The notes: generated by a model not told the origin, from the sequence alone. Counted from the stretch's first letter, positions 1-6,235 are shown. The stretch is 7,581 nucleotides of DNA from a candidate division TA06 bacterium (GCA_022562655.1 JADFOU010000096.1:1-7581); one strand, 5' to 3'. Made by a program: numbers and translations.

Positions 1-16
1 TTGTAGGGGAGTTAAA

Positions 17-841
17 ATGAAAGGTGTGGTAAGGATTTTAAGGACGACTGTGCGGATAGGTATGTTTCTGTCTTTCATTGTATTCGCATCCGCATCTGCA
101 CAGTCCCAAGAAGGCGAAATAATCATCGTCCTCTCCGATACGAGCGATGTTACTGTCAGTCATGTCGATGCGAATGCCGTCTCTAATAATATCTTTGGGT
201 TATTTAGTCCTCGAACAGAAACCCTTTGGTTTTGTTTGGATGCTGATTCGGGTTTTACGGTGAACTTGGGTCGCTTTCCGATAGGGACCGAGGTAATCTT
301 TTTCCTTCATAATCCTCGCCCTGGCTATGAAGGCACTTTTTTCACAGGTCCGGCTGAACGAAATCCGGACGGGGTAGTCCATGCAATCATCACCGAAGTG
401 GGTTTTCAGACTTGGCAAATTGAGTGGGAAGATTGGCTTGGTGGAGGCGATAGAAGTTATGATGATTGTGTGTGCGAGATCAAGGGAGACCTTCTCATCT
501 CTCCAGTTGGAGTGGAGGGAAAAAATGGTTACAAGCAAGCAGTTAATACTGGTCAATTACTTTTAAACCAACCCAACCCATTTTCTCAGATGACGGAAAT
601 CAGATATCAATTAACGAATCCTCACCACGTTGTACTCAGAATTTACGATATGAGTGGTCGACAAATTATAACGCTTGGAGATGGGATGTATAAGCCCGGA
701 GATTACATCGCTCGATGGGATGGACGAGATGAGAAGGGTGAAGAGGTGAGCAACGGGGTTTACCTCTATCGTATGGATGCCCGTAGAAGCCCAGATACTG
801 ATGGATTCATAATGACCAACAAGTTAATACTGCTGAGATGA
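17..841 (+). CDS. Secreted DUF4114-like protein with C-terminal FlgD-Ig/type-A sorting-like domain
   Basis: A 274-residue exported protein of unknown function. The ATG follows a good Shine-Dalgarno (AGGGGAG, positions 5-11, 5-nt gap). Residues 1-28 form a signal peptide: basic start, hydrophobic core (IGMFLSFIVFA), likely cleavage after ASA. Residues about 85-153 resemble DUF4114: a segment ending FFLHNP, then NPDGVVHA, then WEDWLGGGDRSYDD, matching the family's EDxxGGGDxDYND signature, which in calcium-rich exoproteins is an acidic, possibly metal-binding loop. Residues about 181-274 match the FlgD-Ig/type-A sorting pattern: NQPNPF, LRIYDMSGRQI, WDGRDEKGEEVSNGVYLYR and a KLILLR end. In Bacteroidetes such domains direct secretion by the type IX system; in other phyla the route is unproven. 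The next gene is also secreted and on the same strand. Export and the C-terminal domain are well supported; DUF4114 membership is a pattern judgement; the biological role is unknown. Confidence 0.88.
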   Translation: MKGVVRILRTTVRIGMFLSFIVFASASAQSQEGEIIIVLSDTSDVTVSHVDANAVSNNIFGLFSPRTETLWFCLDADSGFTVNLGRFPIGTEVIFFLHNPRPGYEGTFFTGPAERNPDGVVHAIITEVGFQTWQIEWEDWLGGGDRSYDDCVCEIKGDLLISPVGVEGKNGYKQAVNTGQLLLNQPNPFSQMTEIRYQLTNPHHVVLRIYDMSGRQIITLGDGMYKPGDYIARWDGRDEKGEEVSNGVYLYRMDARRSPDTDGFIMTNKLILLR

Positions 842-922
842 ACTTAGATTCAACAAACTAATCAGTAAGAATTTCATTTGGCCAATATTAAACATATCTT
901 TCTATAAGAAATGAGGTAGATC

Positions 923-1867
923 ATGAAAAGAAAAATAACAATATGGGTCATTGTCCTGTTATCTGGTCTCATCCCATTCGCAGGGATTTGGGCCAGGACA
1001 GGCACAGAAACGATCAGGGTCGAGGCATTAATAGATGGTAGAAGCCATCTCATTCTTCGCTCAAATACAGCCCAATGGTTTCATTTAGACTTCGCCGCCC
1101 CGGGTCGACATCTTTTCGTGAATGAGCCGACCATTATCAACGGCACAGAATGGTTTCCCGAATGGCCAGATGTTCCAAACAGAGAGAATCGCAGTTGCCA
1201 CTGTTTCTCCGACATCTTTGATGGCGTAGAGCCTCCTCTTCCTCTGGCAGACGTGCCAATAGACTTAAGGATTATCCAGAGCCGCTTCGAAACAAGTATC
1301 ATCCAATTTCCCGAAGAAAGCAATGACTTCACATTAATTATTGAATTTAACGATAATCCGCCCTCTGGTTCAGACTGGTATATCATCGAAATTGACTTTC
1401 CCTCTACTCCTACAATAATACAGGTTCCAGTTGATATTAAGCCTCAATCATGCCCGAATCCGATCAACGTGAAATCCCGTGGGGTTCTACCTGTAGCTAT
1501 TCTTGGAACGGGTGACACAGATGTGACTTCCATTGATGTAGCGTCCGTCCGGTTGCTGGATGTAACACCCATTCGTAGTAGTTTCGAGGATGTCGCCACA
1601 CCTTTTGAGCCATTTATCGGTAAGGAGAACAAATTCGACTGCACGAATGAGGGACCCGATGGCTTTTTGGACCTCACCTTGAAATTTAAGAGTCAAGAGG
1701 TTGTCCAAGCCATCGAAGATAACTTAGGCCGCCCCGTGGAGGATAGAGAAGTGATCGTCTTGCCCCTAACCGGGAATTTAATGGAAGATTTTGGAGGAAC
1801 TCCGATAGAGGGTGAGGATGTTATCATCATACTGATGAAGGGGAAATTGATTCTTCCTCAAGATTGA
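923..1867 (+). CDS. Secreted protein with two conserved unnamed domains
   Basis: A 314-residue exported protein whose function I cannot name. The ATG has a clear Shine-Dalgarno (GAGGT, 913-917, 5-nt gap). Residues 1-24 are a signal peptide ending GIWA. The middle part, about 30-158, contains ALIDGRSHLIL, WFHLDFAAPGRH, the W-rich WFPEWPDVPNRENRSCHC (C92, C94) and FNDNPPSGSDWYIIEI. I recall similar strings in secreted proteins of planctomycetes and deltaproteobacteria-like genomes, but that is memory, not a search. The C-terminal part, about 168-308, begins VDIKPQSCPNPINVKSRG, continues VLPVAILGT, IDVASVRL, FEDVATPF and DGFLDLTLKF, and ends GTPIEGEDVIII. This module often sits at the end of large secreted proteins of environmental bacteria. 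C177 and C240 could form a disulphide. It lies 81 bp after the other secreted gene, so co-transcription and a shared surface role are likely. Confidence 0.85.
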   Translation: MKRKITIWVIVLLSGLIPFAGIWARTGTETIRVEALIDGRSHLILRSNTAQWFHLDFAAPGRHLFVNEPTIINGTEWFPEWPDVPNRENRSCHCFSDIFDGVEPPLPLADVPIDLRIIQSRFETSIIQFPEESNDFTLIIEFNDNPPSGSDWYIIEIDFPSTPTIIQVPVDIKPQSCPNPINVKSRGVLPVAILGTGDTDVTSIDVASVRLLDVTPIRSSFEDVATPFEPFIGKENKFDCTNEGPDGFLDLTLKFKSQEVVQAIEDNLGRPVEDREVIVLPLTGNLMEDFGGTPIEGEDVIIILMKGKLILPQD

Positions 1868-1903
1868 ATTCCTCTCACAATCAAAGCACCAAAAAGATTA
1901 GAA

Positions 1904-1926
1904 AATCCCCAGAAATTCTGGGGATT
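1904..1926 (-). terminator. Hairpin terminator at convergent junction
   Basis: A perfect inverted repeat of two 11-nt arms (AATCCCCAGAA and TTCTGGGGATT) separated by one base; the real loop is probably 3-5 nt. Read on the minus strand the stem is followed by TTTTCTAATCTTTTT, a reasonable U-tract, so it most likely ends the minus-strand polysaccharide operon, whose last stop codon is 51 bp upstream. On the plus strand the following bases (CATTACTTCT) are only weakly T-rich, so it may stop the secreted-protein transcript less well. Confidence 0.75.
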
Positions 1927-1977
1927 CATTACTTCTCAAGATTGAACTGCTGGTTTTATCTCACTAAATCCTTAATG

Positions 1978-2799
1978 TCATCCCACATAGCGACCGACCA
2001 AAATTTTCGTTGACGGGCATGTGGAAAAGACCTTTGAAAGAATCCCATCGAGAAAATAGAAGAGCGCTCCTTCTAAGTATCCTATGGGTCGGATCATTGT
2101 AAAAATAGTCATCAATTCCCAAACCAGATAAAAGAAGTATGTCATACGTCGATTTATAACACTATACGGAGGGTTGAGAAAAAAGAATAGAGGAAAGATT
2201 TTTAGGATCTCTATCCCATTTTCCTGCAAAACTTTTTTATATGTCTCGAGAGATCTCGTGTGGCAATTTCCAAAAGGAGGTACTGAAACTTTTCCCAGAG
2301 CATCCGTCAAGAGGATAAGAGTCCCTTTTCGACTATAGGCTTTGATATTTTGAATTGCTACTTTGAACTTTTCGTCATCGATGATGTGGAATAGGACATC
2401 AAAGATACCTATGATATCATAGGTATCGTCACGAGGGGTTACTGGTTTAGAGATATCCTGAACTTCAAATTCATATTGAGGATATTTCTTCTTTAATTCT
2501 TGTACGCTTACTTCTGCAATATCAACACCCTTAATGAAACTCGGATTTCTCTGTCTCCATATATCGATGTAGAAACCAGTCCCAGTTCCAATGTCTAAAA
2601 TCCGTTTGCCCTTTAGTACGATGGGGATTTCGTTGACCAGTCGTTCGAGGGCTCTCTTCCTGGCCTTATACATCCAAGCATTATACGCTCTGCCTTTACG
2701 CCAGTAACCTACACCCCGAAGTGAAAAATCACTGGAGAGCAAATTTTGCCAATATCGGTCCGGATCATCTCTTACCTGTTTCTGTCTTAATTTGAACAT
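1978..2799 (-). CDS. Class I SAM-dependent methyltransferase
   Basis: A 273-residue protein of the Methyltransf_11/25 type. Motif I is clear (RILDIGTGTGFYIDIW, residues 66-81; SAM-binding D69, G71, G73, G75). GVDIAE (91-96) carries the acidic residue expected to bind the SAM ribose, and DIIGIFDVLFHI (128-139) is the post-motif IV region. After about residue 200 come hydrophobic stretches (IFPLFFFL, YFFYLVWELMTIF, GALFYFLDGIL) that could associate with membrane or bury a lipid-linked substrate; none is an unambiguous transmembrane helix. The ATG has a GAGGG Shine-Dalgarno (2809-2813, about 9-nt gap) and lies 21 bp after the glycosyltransferase stop, so the two are surely one transcript. The context suggests methylation of a surface sugar or its carrier, but substrate is inference; small-molecule or quinone methylation cannot be excluded. 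Confidence 0.85.
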   Translation of the reverse strand: MFKLRQKQVRDDPDRYWQNLLSSDFSLRGVGYWRKGRAYNAWMYKARKRALERLVNEIPIVLKGKRILDIGTGTGFYIDIWRQRNPSFIKGVDIAEVSVQELKKKYPQYEFEVQDISKPVTPRDDTYDIIGIFDVLFHIIDDEKFKVAIQNIKAYSRKGTLILLTDALGKVSVPPFGNCHTRSLETYKKVLQENGIEILKIFPLFFFLNPPYSVINRRMTYFFYLVWELMTIFTMIRPIGYLEGALFYFLDGILSKVFSTCPSTKILVGRYVG

Positions 2800-2820
2800 A
2801 AGGGTCTTCCCTCATTTTGA

Positions 2821-3951
2821 TTATTTGTATATTCCAAAAGAAAGTTGTTCTTCGTTGTCATTCTTTTTTCTCGGACCGGATTTTTTAGACCGGCTCCCCA
2901 CCTCTTTAAGTAGCTTCTCAATGGCATCTTTCACTTGCTCCATTCCAATCCACTCCAAACAGCGAAAGTCTCCCCAAATACAGGTGATCGGTTTGGAGGA
3001 GTAATTGAAACAGGGGCTGCAGGAAAGGTTCTTCCACACCACGATATGATTCACTTTATAAGGATGGAGACGACGGGGACTGGTGGGTCCAAAAATGGCT
3101 ACCGTAGGCGTCTTCACTGCCGCCGCCACATGCATCAATCCAGAATCATTGGTGACAAAGATGCGACACTTCGCTAATAGGGCAGCAGACTCCCGCAGGG
3201 TTGTAGAGCGAACGACCACAGGGGGATGCCGAGTTTGTTTTAGGATCTTCTGATTCGTCCTTTTGTCATGGGGCCCCTCAAATAGAAGAACCTGATATCG
3301 ACCCTCAGAGTGGAGGGCATCTATTAAAGCGGAAAAATGTCTGCTGTCCCAACACTTTCTCGACATTTCCTTCAGTTCAGTACTCCATGCATGCATCCCC
3401 ACCAGTATTTTCCCTTGCTCCATCTGGCTTAAAAATTCTAAAGCATAGGCATGGTCCTGTGAGGTGAGAGGTAACTGGAGTCCATCGGGGTCAGCGGGTT
3501 TTGGGATCCCCAAGAAATCGAGGAGTCTCAAATTCTCTTCCACATTGTGGATATCCCCCCGTTCCGATACGGTCCGGTTATTGAGAAAGAAGAGATTTCG
3601 CCAACTCTGGTGTTGATAGCGATGGGCGATACGCAATCTGGCACCGGCGAGAAAACTGACCACATTGTAATGGATTCGATTGGAGGGGAAGGTGAGGATG
3701 CTAACATCAAACCGCTCTCGGCGAAGCCGGAGAAGAAAGAATAGGGATCTCCAGAAGCCCTTCTTGAAGAACTCCCACAGGATCAGTCGGTCCAAATCGG
3801 GGTTGTGCTCCATTGCTTCCCATCCTCCTCGGTACATTACCAACACCACGATTTGAGCCTCTGGAAGCCCCTTGCGAAGGAGATGGAGGGCTGGAGTGAA
3901 AAGAAGTGTGTCTCCTATGCCGGGTAAGGCAAAAACCAGAATCTTTTTCAC
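2821..3951 (-). CDS. Glycosyltransferase family 9 (heptosyltransferase-like)
   Basis: A 376-residue protein of the ADP-heptose:LPS heptosyltransferase family (GT9, GT-B fold). The N-terminal domain opens with KKILVFALPGIGDTLLFTPAL (residues 2-22), the family's glycine-rich acceptor-side loop. The C-terminal domain has VGMHAWSTELKEMSRKCW (184-201) and the donor-binding TNDSGLMHVAAAV (267-279) with TPTVAIFGPTSP (281-292). A cysteine set C311-x2-C314-x9-C324-x6-C331 follows, seen in a subset of GT9 proteins. The tail from about 352 is basic and low in complexity (RSKKSGPRKK). The start is GTG at 3951; no good Shine-Dalgarno precedes it, but the GTG overlaps the TGA of the upstream relic (GTGA), so translation was probably coupled to that gene. 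It likely adds a heptose or other sugar to LPS core or a surface glycan at the inner face of the cytoplasmic membrane; donor and acceptor are not known. Confidence 0.92.
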   Translation of the reverse strand: MKKILVFALPGIGDTLLFTPALHLLRKGLPEAQIVVLVMYRGGWEAMEHNPDLDRLILWEFFKKGFWRSLFFLLRLRRERFDVSILTFPSNRIHYNVVSFLAGARLRIAHRYQHQSWRNLFFLNNRTVSERGDIHNVEENLRLLDFLGIPKPADPDGLQLPLTSQDHAYALEFLSQMEQGKILVGMHAWSTELKEMSRKCWDSRHFSALIDALHSEGRYQVLLFEGPHDKRTNQKILKQTRHPPVVVRSTTLRESAALLAKCRIFVTNDSGLMHVAAAVKTPTVAIFGPTSPRRLHPYKVNHIVVWKNLSCSPCFNYSSKPITCIWGDFRCLEWIGMEQVKDAIEKLLKEVGSRSKKSGPRKKNDNEEQLSFGIYK

Positions 3952-4243
3952 CTTGGAATGGTTTTGAGGGGAGAGAAGAGGCTTTCGAAGACCCTCCTCC
4001 AGTATTGGAGAAGATCCTCCAGGGTCTGATCAAAGGGAATTTCGATCTTCCAACTCGGAAATCTGTTTGGCAAAACTGGGTAATGCGAAATGGGGAGATT
4101 GACCGGGTCCTGAGTGAATGAAGGGTCTTAAACGAATCACCTCAGGGACGAAAAAGAGATGATGATAGAGTTGGGCCAACAACTCCGCTCTATGTCCTGA
4201 TGGAGGTTATGGATAAGATCTCTCCCGTCACAGGGATTCTCAA
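3948..4243 (-). pseudogene. Relic of a second GDP-sugar SDR epimerase/reductase
   Basis: Translation of the gap between the two intact genes shows fragments of a second SDR resembling the intact one upstream. A TTG at 4243-4241, overlapping the upstream gene's TGA as TTGA, begins LRIPVTG, matching the Rossmann start MRVLITG. From about 4200, in another frame, RAELLAQLYHH, VIRLRPFIHSGPGQ and FAKQISE correspond to residues about 150-199 of the intact protein (LLGFQYFKS, IIRTRGFNHTGP, FAHQIS). From about 4055, shifted by one base, SWKIEIPFDQTLEDLLQYWRR corresponds to residues about 294-314 (GWRPEIPFEKTLRDILDYWRE) and ends at a TGA overlapping the GT9 GTG. About 140 residues after the N-terminus and about 95 before the C-terminus are missing, including the catalytic YxxxK tyrosine. 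The middle and C-terminal matches are strong; the 7-residue N-terminal match is tentative. An assembly collapse between similar tandem genes is an alternative. Confidence 0.8.
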
Positions 4244-5193
4244 ATCCGCTCCCTCCAATAATCCAAAATGTCCCTTAGAGTTTTTTCAAATGGGATTTCC
4301 GGTCGCCACCCAGATTTTTCCCTAAATTTGTGACTGTCACCAATAAGAATGGGGACATCCGAGGGTCTCATCTTCTCTGGATCCTCCTCGATCTTCACTT
4401 CAACTCCGCTCAATTTAAGGAGGCAGTCCAGAACCTCCCGAATCTTAATTCCTTTTCCCGATGCGATGTTATAGACCTCTCCAGGTTCTCCTTTTTCGAG
4501 GGCGAGCCAATACCCCCTCATCATGTCTCGAACATCAGTAAAATCCCTCACCGCCTCCAGATTCCCCACCCGGATCACGGGTTTGATTCTTTTCTTTTCA
4601 ATCAATGAAATCTGGTGGGCGAAGTCAGAGGTGACGAAGACTGAACCCCGGCGGGGTCCTGTATGATTGAACCCCCGGGTTCGGATGATCCGCATCCCAT
4701 AACTCTTGAAATACTGAAAGCCCAGAAGATCCTGAACCACTTTGGAAACCCCATAGGGAGAGAGGGGACGGAGGGGGGTCTCCTCCTTCAACGGGAGATC
4801 CTCTGGTTGGACAAGCCCATACTCCTCCGAGGAACCGGCGATGTGGATGAGGGGGTCTAATCCGAGGCTCCGGACCCCTTCCAGGAGGTTGAGTTGACCC
4901 ATAATGTTGGTCTCCAAAACCTCCATAGGGAGTTTCCAAGAGGTGAGAACGAAACTCTGAGCCGCAAGATGGAAGATCCGATCGGGACGGACCTTTTTCA
5001 GGATCTCTCTCATAGAGGTGGAATCCCGGATATCCCCCTCTAAAAGGGTGATCTTGGATTGAAGGTGTTCTATATTTTCTGTTTGGGACCGCCATCGCTT
5101 CACCCCAAAGATCTCTACATCCTCTTTCGTCAGGAGGAGATCGCAGAGGTGGCTTCCGGCAAAACCTGTCACTCCTGTGATTAATACTCGCAT
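4240..5193 (-). CDS. NDP-sugar SDR, GDP-mannose 4,6-dehydratase / GDP-6-deoxy-D-mannose reductase type
   Basis: A 317-residue extended short-chain dehydrogenase, full length for the family. The NAD(P)-binding start is MRVLITGVTGFAGSHL (G7, G10, G13). GDIRD (53-57) and FHLAAQS (74-80) are typical extended-SDR motifs. The catalytic set is S121/S122 with E123-E124, then Y147-x3-K151 (SPYGVSK). NHTGPRRG (176-183), GNLEAVRDFTDVRD (210-223) and MRPSDVPILIGD (275-286) are those of GDP-mannose dehydratases and the related GDP-4-keto-6-deoxy-mannose reductases. The RPSDVPILIGD and SSEEYG versions make me lean towards the reductase that yields GDP-D-rhamnose, but sequence inspection cannot separate the two. 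It acts in the cytoplasm, supplying 6-deoxyhexose nucleotides for surface glycan. The ATG has only a weak purine-rich GGAAAG upstream. It is preceded by the phosphoesterase (80-bp gap) and followed by a broken relative. Confidence 0.9.
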   Translation of the reverse strand: MRVLITGVTGFAGSHLCDLLLTKEDVEIFGVKRWRSQTENIEHLQSKITLLEGDIRDSTSMREILKKVRPDRIFHLAAQSFVLTSWKLPMEVLETNIMGQLNLLEGVRSLGLDPLIHIAGSSEEYGLVQPEDLPLKEETPLRPLSPYGVSKVVQDLLGFQYFKSYGMRIIRTRGFNHTGPRRGSVFVTSDFAHQISLIEKKRIKPVIRVGNLEAVRDFTDVRDMMRGYWLALEKGEPGEVYNIASGKGIKIREVLDCLLKLSGVEVKIEEDPEKMRPSDVPILIGDSHKFREKSGWRPEIPFEKTLRDILDYWRERI

Positions 5194-5216
5194 CTTTCTT
5201 TCCGATTAGAGTTAGA

Positions 5217-5251
5217 GAGTCGAAAAGTCAGACCCGAATCGGGCACGACTC
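5217..5251 (-). other. Possible hairpin in phosphoesterase-SDR gap
   Basis: Between the phosphoesterase stop and the SDR start, GAGTCG (5217-5222) pairs with CGACTC (5246-5251), enclosing a smaller palindrome, CCCGA/TCGGG (5233-5243). No U-tract follows on the minus strand (CTAACTCTAATC), so it does not look like an efficient terminator. It could be an mRNA processing or stability element, or chance. Confidence 0.3.
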
Positions 5252-5273
5252 CAAGAACCCTTCCAACACTTTT

Positions 5274-5999
5274 TTATTCTCCAGCAGCTAGGCGATCAGC
5301 CAGAGAGGGAGGGAGACCTGCTTTTCGGATCTTCGTTTGAGCAGTCTCCACATCATAAGGAACTCGAATGATCTGGACTTCTTGGGTCTCGGTATCGTAG
5401 AGAGTAAAAGCCGCTCGAGGGTCCTGATCCCTGGGCTGCCCGACACTTCCGACATTGACAATGTATCGGGTTTCCGGATTGAGAACAAAGGACTCCTTTT
5501 GAAAATATCCAAATCCCTTTTTCCCTTGAGTAAAGATGAGGGGGTAATGGGAGTGCCCGACAAAGCAGATCTTCTCCTGGAATCGTACGAAGGCAAGCAT
5601 TCCTTCGGACATCGTGATGAGATAGATCCAAGACTCAGGGTCTCGAGGAGAGGCATGAACAAAAAGGGTTCCATCCCTCTTTTGGGTCAAGGGGAGACCG
5701 TTCAGAAATTCCCGGTTCTTTTTCTTTAGAATTTTTTGAGTCCAAAGAACAGCCTCTTTTGCCCGACCACTAAAATTGTCAACCGTTGTCTTCCCAAGGA
5801 CACCATAGTCGTGATTTCCCGCCACGCAGAGTTCTGCTACCCCTTGCACCCTTTCTACACACTCATTGGGATTTGCACCATATCCGACAATATCTCCAAG
5901 ACAGATGTAAGAATCCACCTTCTGGGTTTCCAATTCCTCTATGACCCTTTCTAAAGCCTCTAAATTGGAATGGATATCGGAGAATATTCCGTAACGCAA
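5274..5999 (-). CDS. Metallophosphoesterase (YfcE/MJ0936-type, Metallophos_2)
   Basis: A 241-residue calcineurin-like phosphoesterase with every metal-site block visible in order: FSDIHSN (D8, H10), CLGDIVGYG (G35, D36), VAGNHDYG (G61, N62, H63, D64), LFVHASP (H115) and FVGHSHYP (G148, H149, H151), followed by NVGSVGQPRDQDPRAAFTLYD, typical of the small Metallophos_2 subfamily. Such enzymes hold two metal ions and hydrolyse phosphomonoesters or phosphodiesters; members range from cyclic-nucleotide phosphodiesterases to broad phosphatases, so the substrate cannot be read from sequence. No signal peptide is present, so it is cytoplasmic. The start is TTG, fixed by a strong Shine-Dalgarno upstream and by the family's usual MRYGIFSDIH start. 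It is the first gene of the minus-strand run, 80 bp before the SDR; a link to the glycan pathway is inference. Confidence 0.92.
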   Translation of the reverse strand: MRYGIFSDIHSNLEALERVIEELETQKVDSYICLGDIVGYGANPNECVERVQGVAELCVAGNHDYGVLGKTTVDNFSGRAKEAVLWTQKILKKKNREFLNGLPLTQKRDGTLFVHASPRDPESWIYLITMSEGMLAFVRFQEKICFVGHSHYPLIFTQGKKGFGYFQKESFVLNPETRYIVNVGSVGQPRDQDPRAAFTLYDTETQEVQIIRVPYDVETAQTKIRKAGLPPSLADRLAAGE

Positions 6000-6004
6000 A
6001 AATT

Positions 6005-6012
6005 ACCCCCTT
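6005..6012 (-). promoter_or_regulatory. Strong RBS fixing a TTG start
   Basis: AAGGGGGT on the minus strand, 5 nt before the TTG of the metallophosphoesterase. No in-frame ATG lies nearby that would keep the conserved D8/H10 motif, so this site decides the start. Confidence 0.75.
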
Positions 6013-6030
6013 TTGAGATCAAATCACAAG

Positions 6031-6112
6031 TTCCAAACATCAAAATCCAAAACAGAGAAACCACGAGATTTCACTGATTTTCACAAGATTTTTTTATTAT
6101 TTTTTTGTTTCT
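6031..6112. repeat. A+T-rich dispersed-repeat-like block
   Basis: Contains TTCCAAACATCAAAATCC followed by ACCACGAGATTTCACTGATT and a near-copy (GATTTTCACAAGATTTTTTT). The GATTTCAC-type unit recurs about every ten bases. I recall close variants of both strings between genes of many environmental bacterial genomes, which suggests decayed copies of dispersed repeats; this is memory-based and unverified. The long A-tracts on the minus strand could also act as upstream promoter elements for the phosphoesterase operon. Confidence 0.4.
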
Positions 6113-6151
6113 AATCCTCAAACTCTCTATGTCAATCCCTCGGCTTTCATA

Positions 6152-6184
6152 CATGCGAAGCACGAAGCAATCTCATCGCTCGGG
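6152..6184. repeat. CGAAGCAATCTC-type intergenic repeat remnant
   Basis: The block reads GCGAAGCACGAAGCAATCTC and then ATCGCTCGGG, with CGAAGCA present twice. It resembles the widespread intergenic motif built on GCGAAGCGACGAAGCAATCTC that I know from several candidate phyla. Resemblance is from memory; a genome-wide copy count would decide. Confidence 0.4.
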
Positions 6185-6235
6185 ACAAGCCTCGTGTATT
6201 CCCTGGCCCTGAATCAAGTTCAGGGACAGGCTTGT
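6185..6235. repeat. Two-tier inverted repeat (hairpin element)
   Basis: The inner stem is CCCTGAA (6207-6213) with TTCAGGG (6219-6225) around a 5-nt loop; past one G-A mismatch it extends by CCTG/CAGG. An outer stem, ACAAGCCT (6185-6192) with AGGCTTGT (6228-6235), encloses it and competes with the extension. No T-tract follows on either strand, so it is not a simple terminator. It looks like a small dispersed structural repeat. Confidence 0.6.

Noticed and set aside
878..908. Possible promoter (TTGGCC, 19 nt, TATAAG) before the second secreted gene
   Set aside because: Poor -35, long spacing and a leader of only about 8 nt before the Shine-Dalgarno; co-transcription with the first gene is simpler.
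3707..4033. Minus-strand 108-codon frame overlapping the GT9 start
   Set aside because: Out of frame with GT9, low-complexity product rich in S, P, R and G with no motif.
3906..4121. Plus-strand open frame of 71 codons over the SDR-GT9 junction
   Set aside because: It lies antisense to the relic and the GT9 start; the minus strand gives clear SDR similarity, so this frame is a shadow.
4625..5095. Minus-strand 156-codon frame inside the SDR gene
   Set aside because: An alternative frame of a gene with all family motifs; the product is proline/glycine/arginine-rich and unlike any family.
6080..6112. T-runs as a terminator on the plus strand
   Set aside because: No stable stem precedes the T-runs and no plus-strand gene ends nearby.
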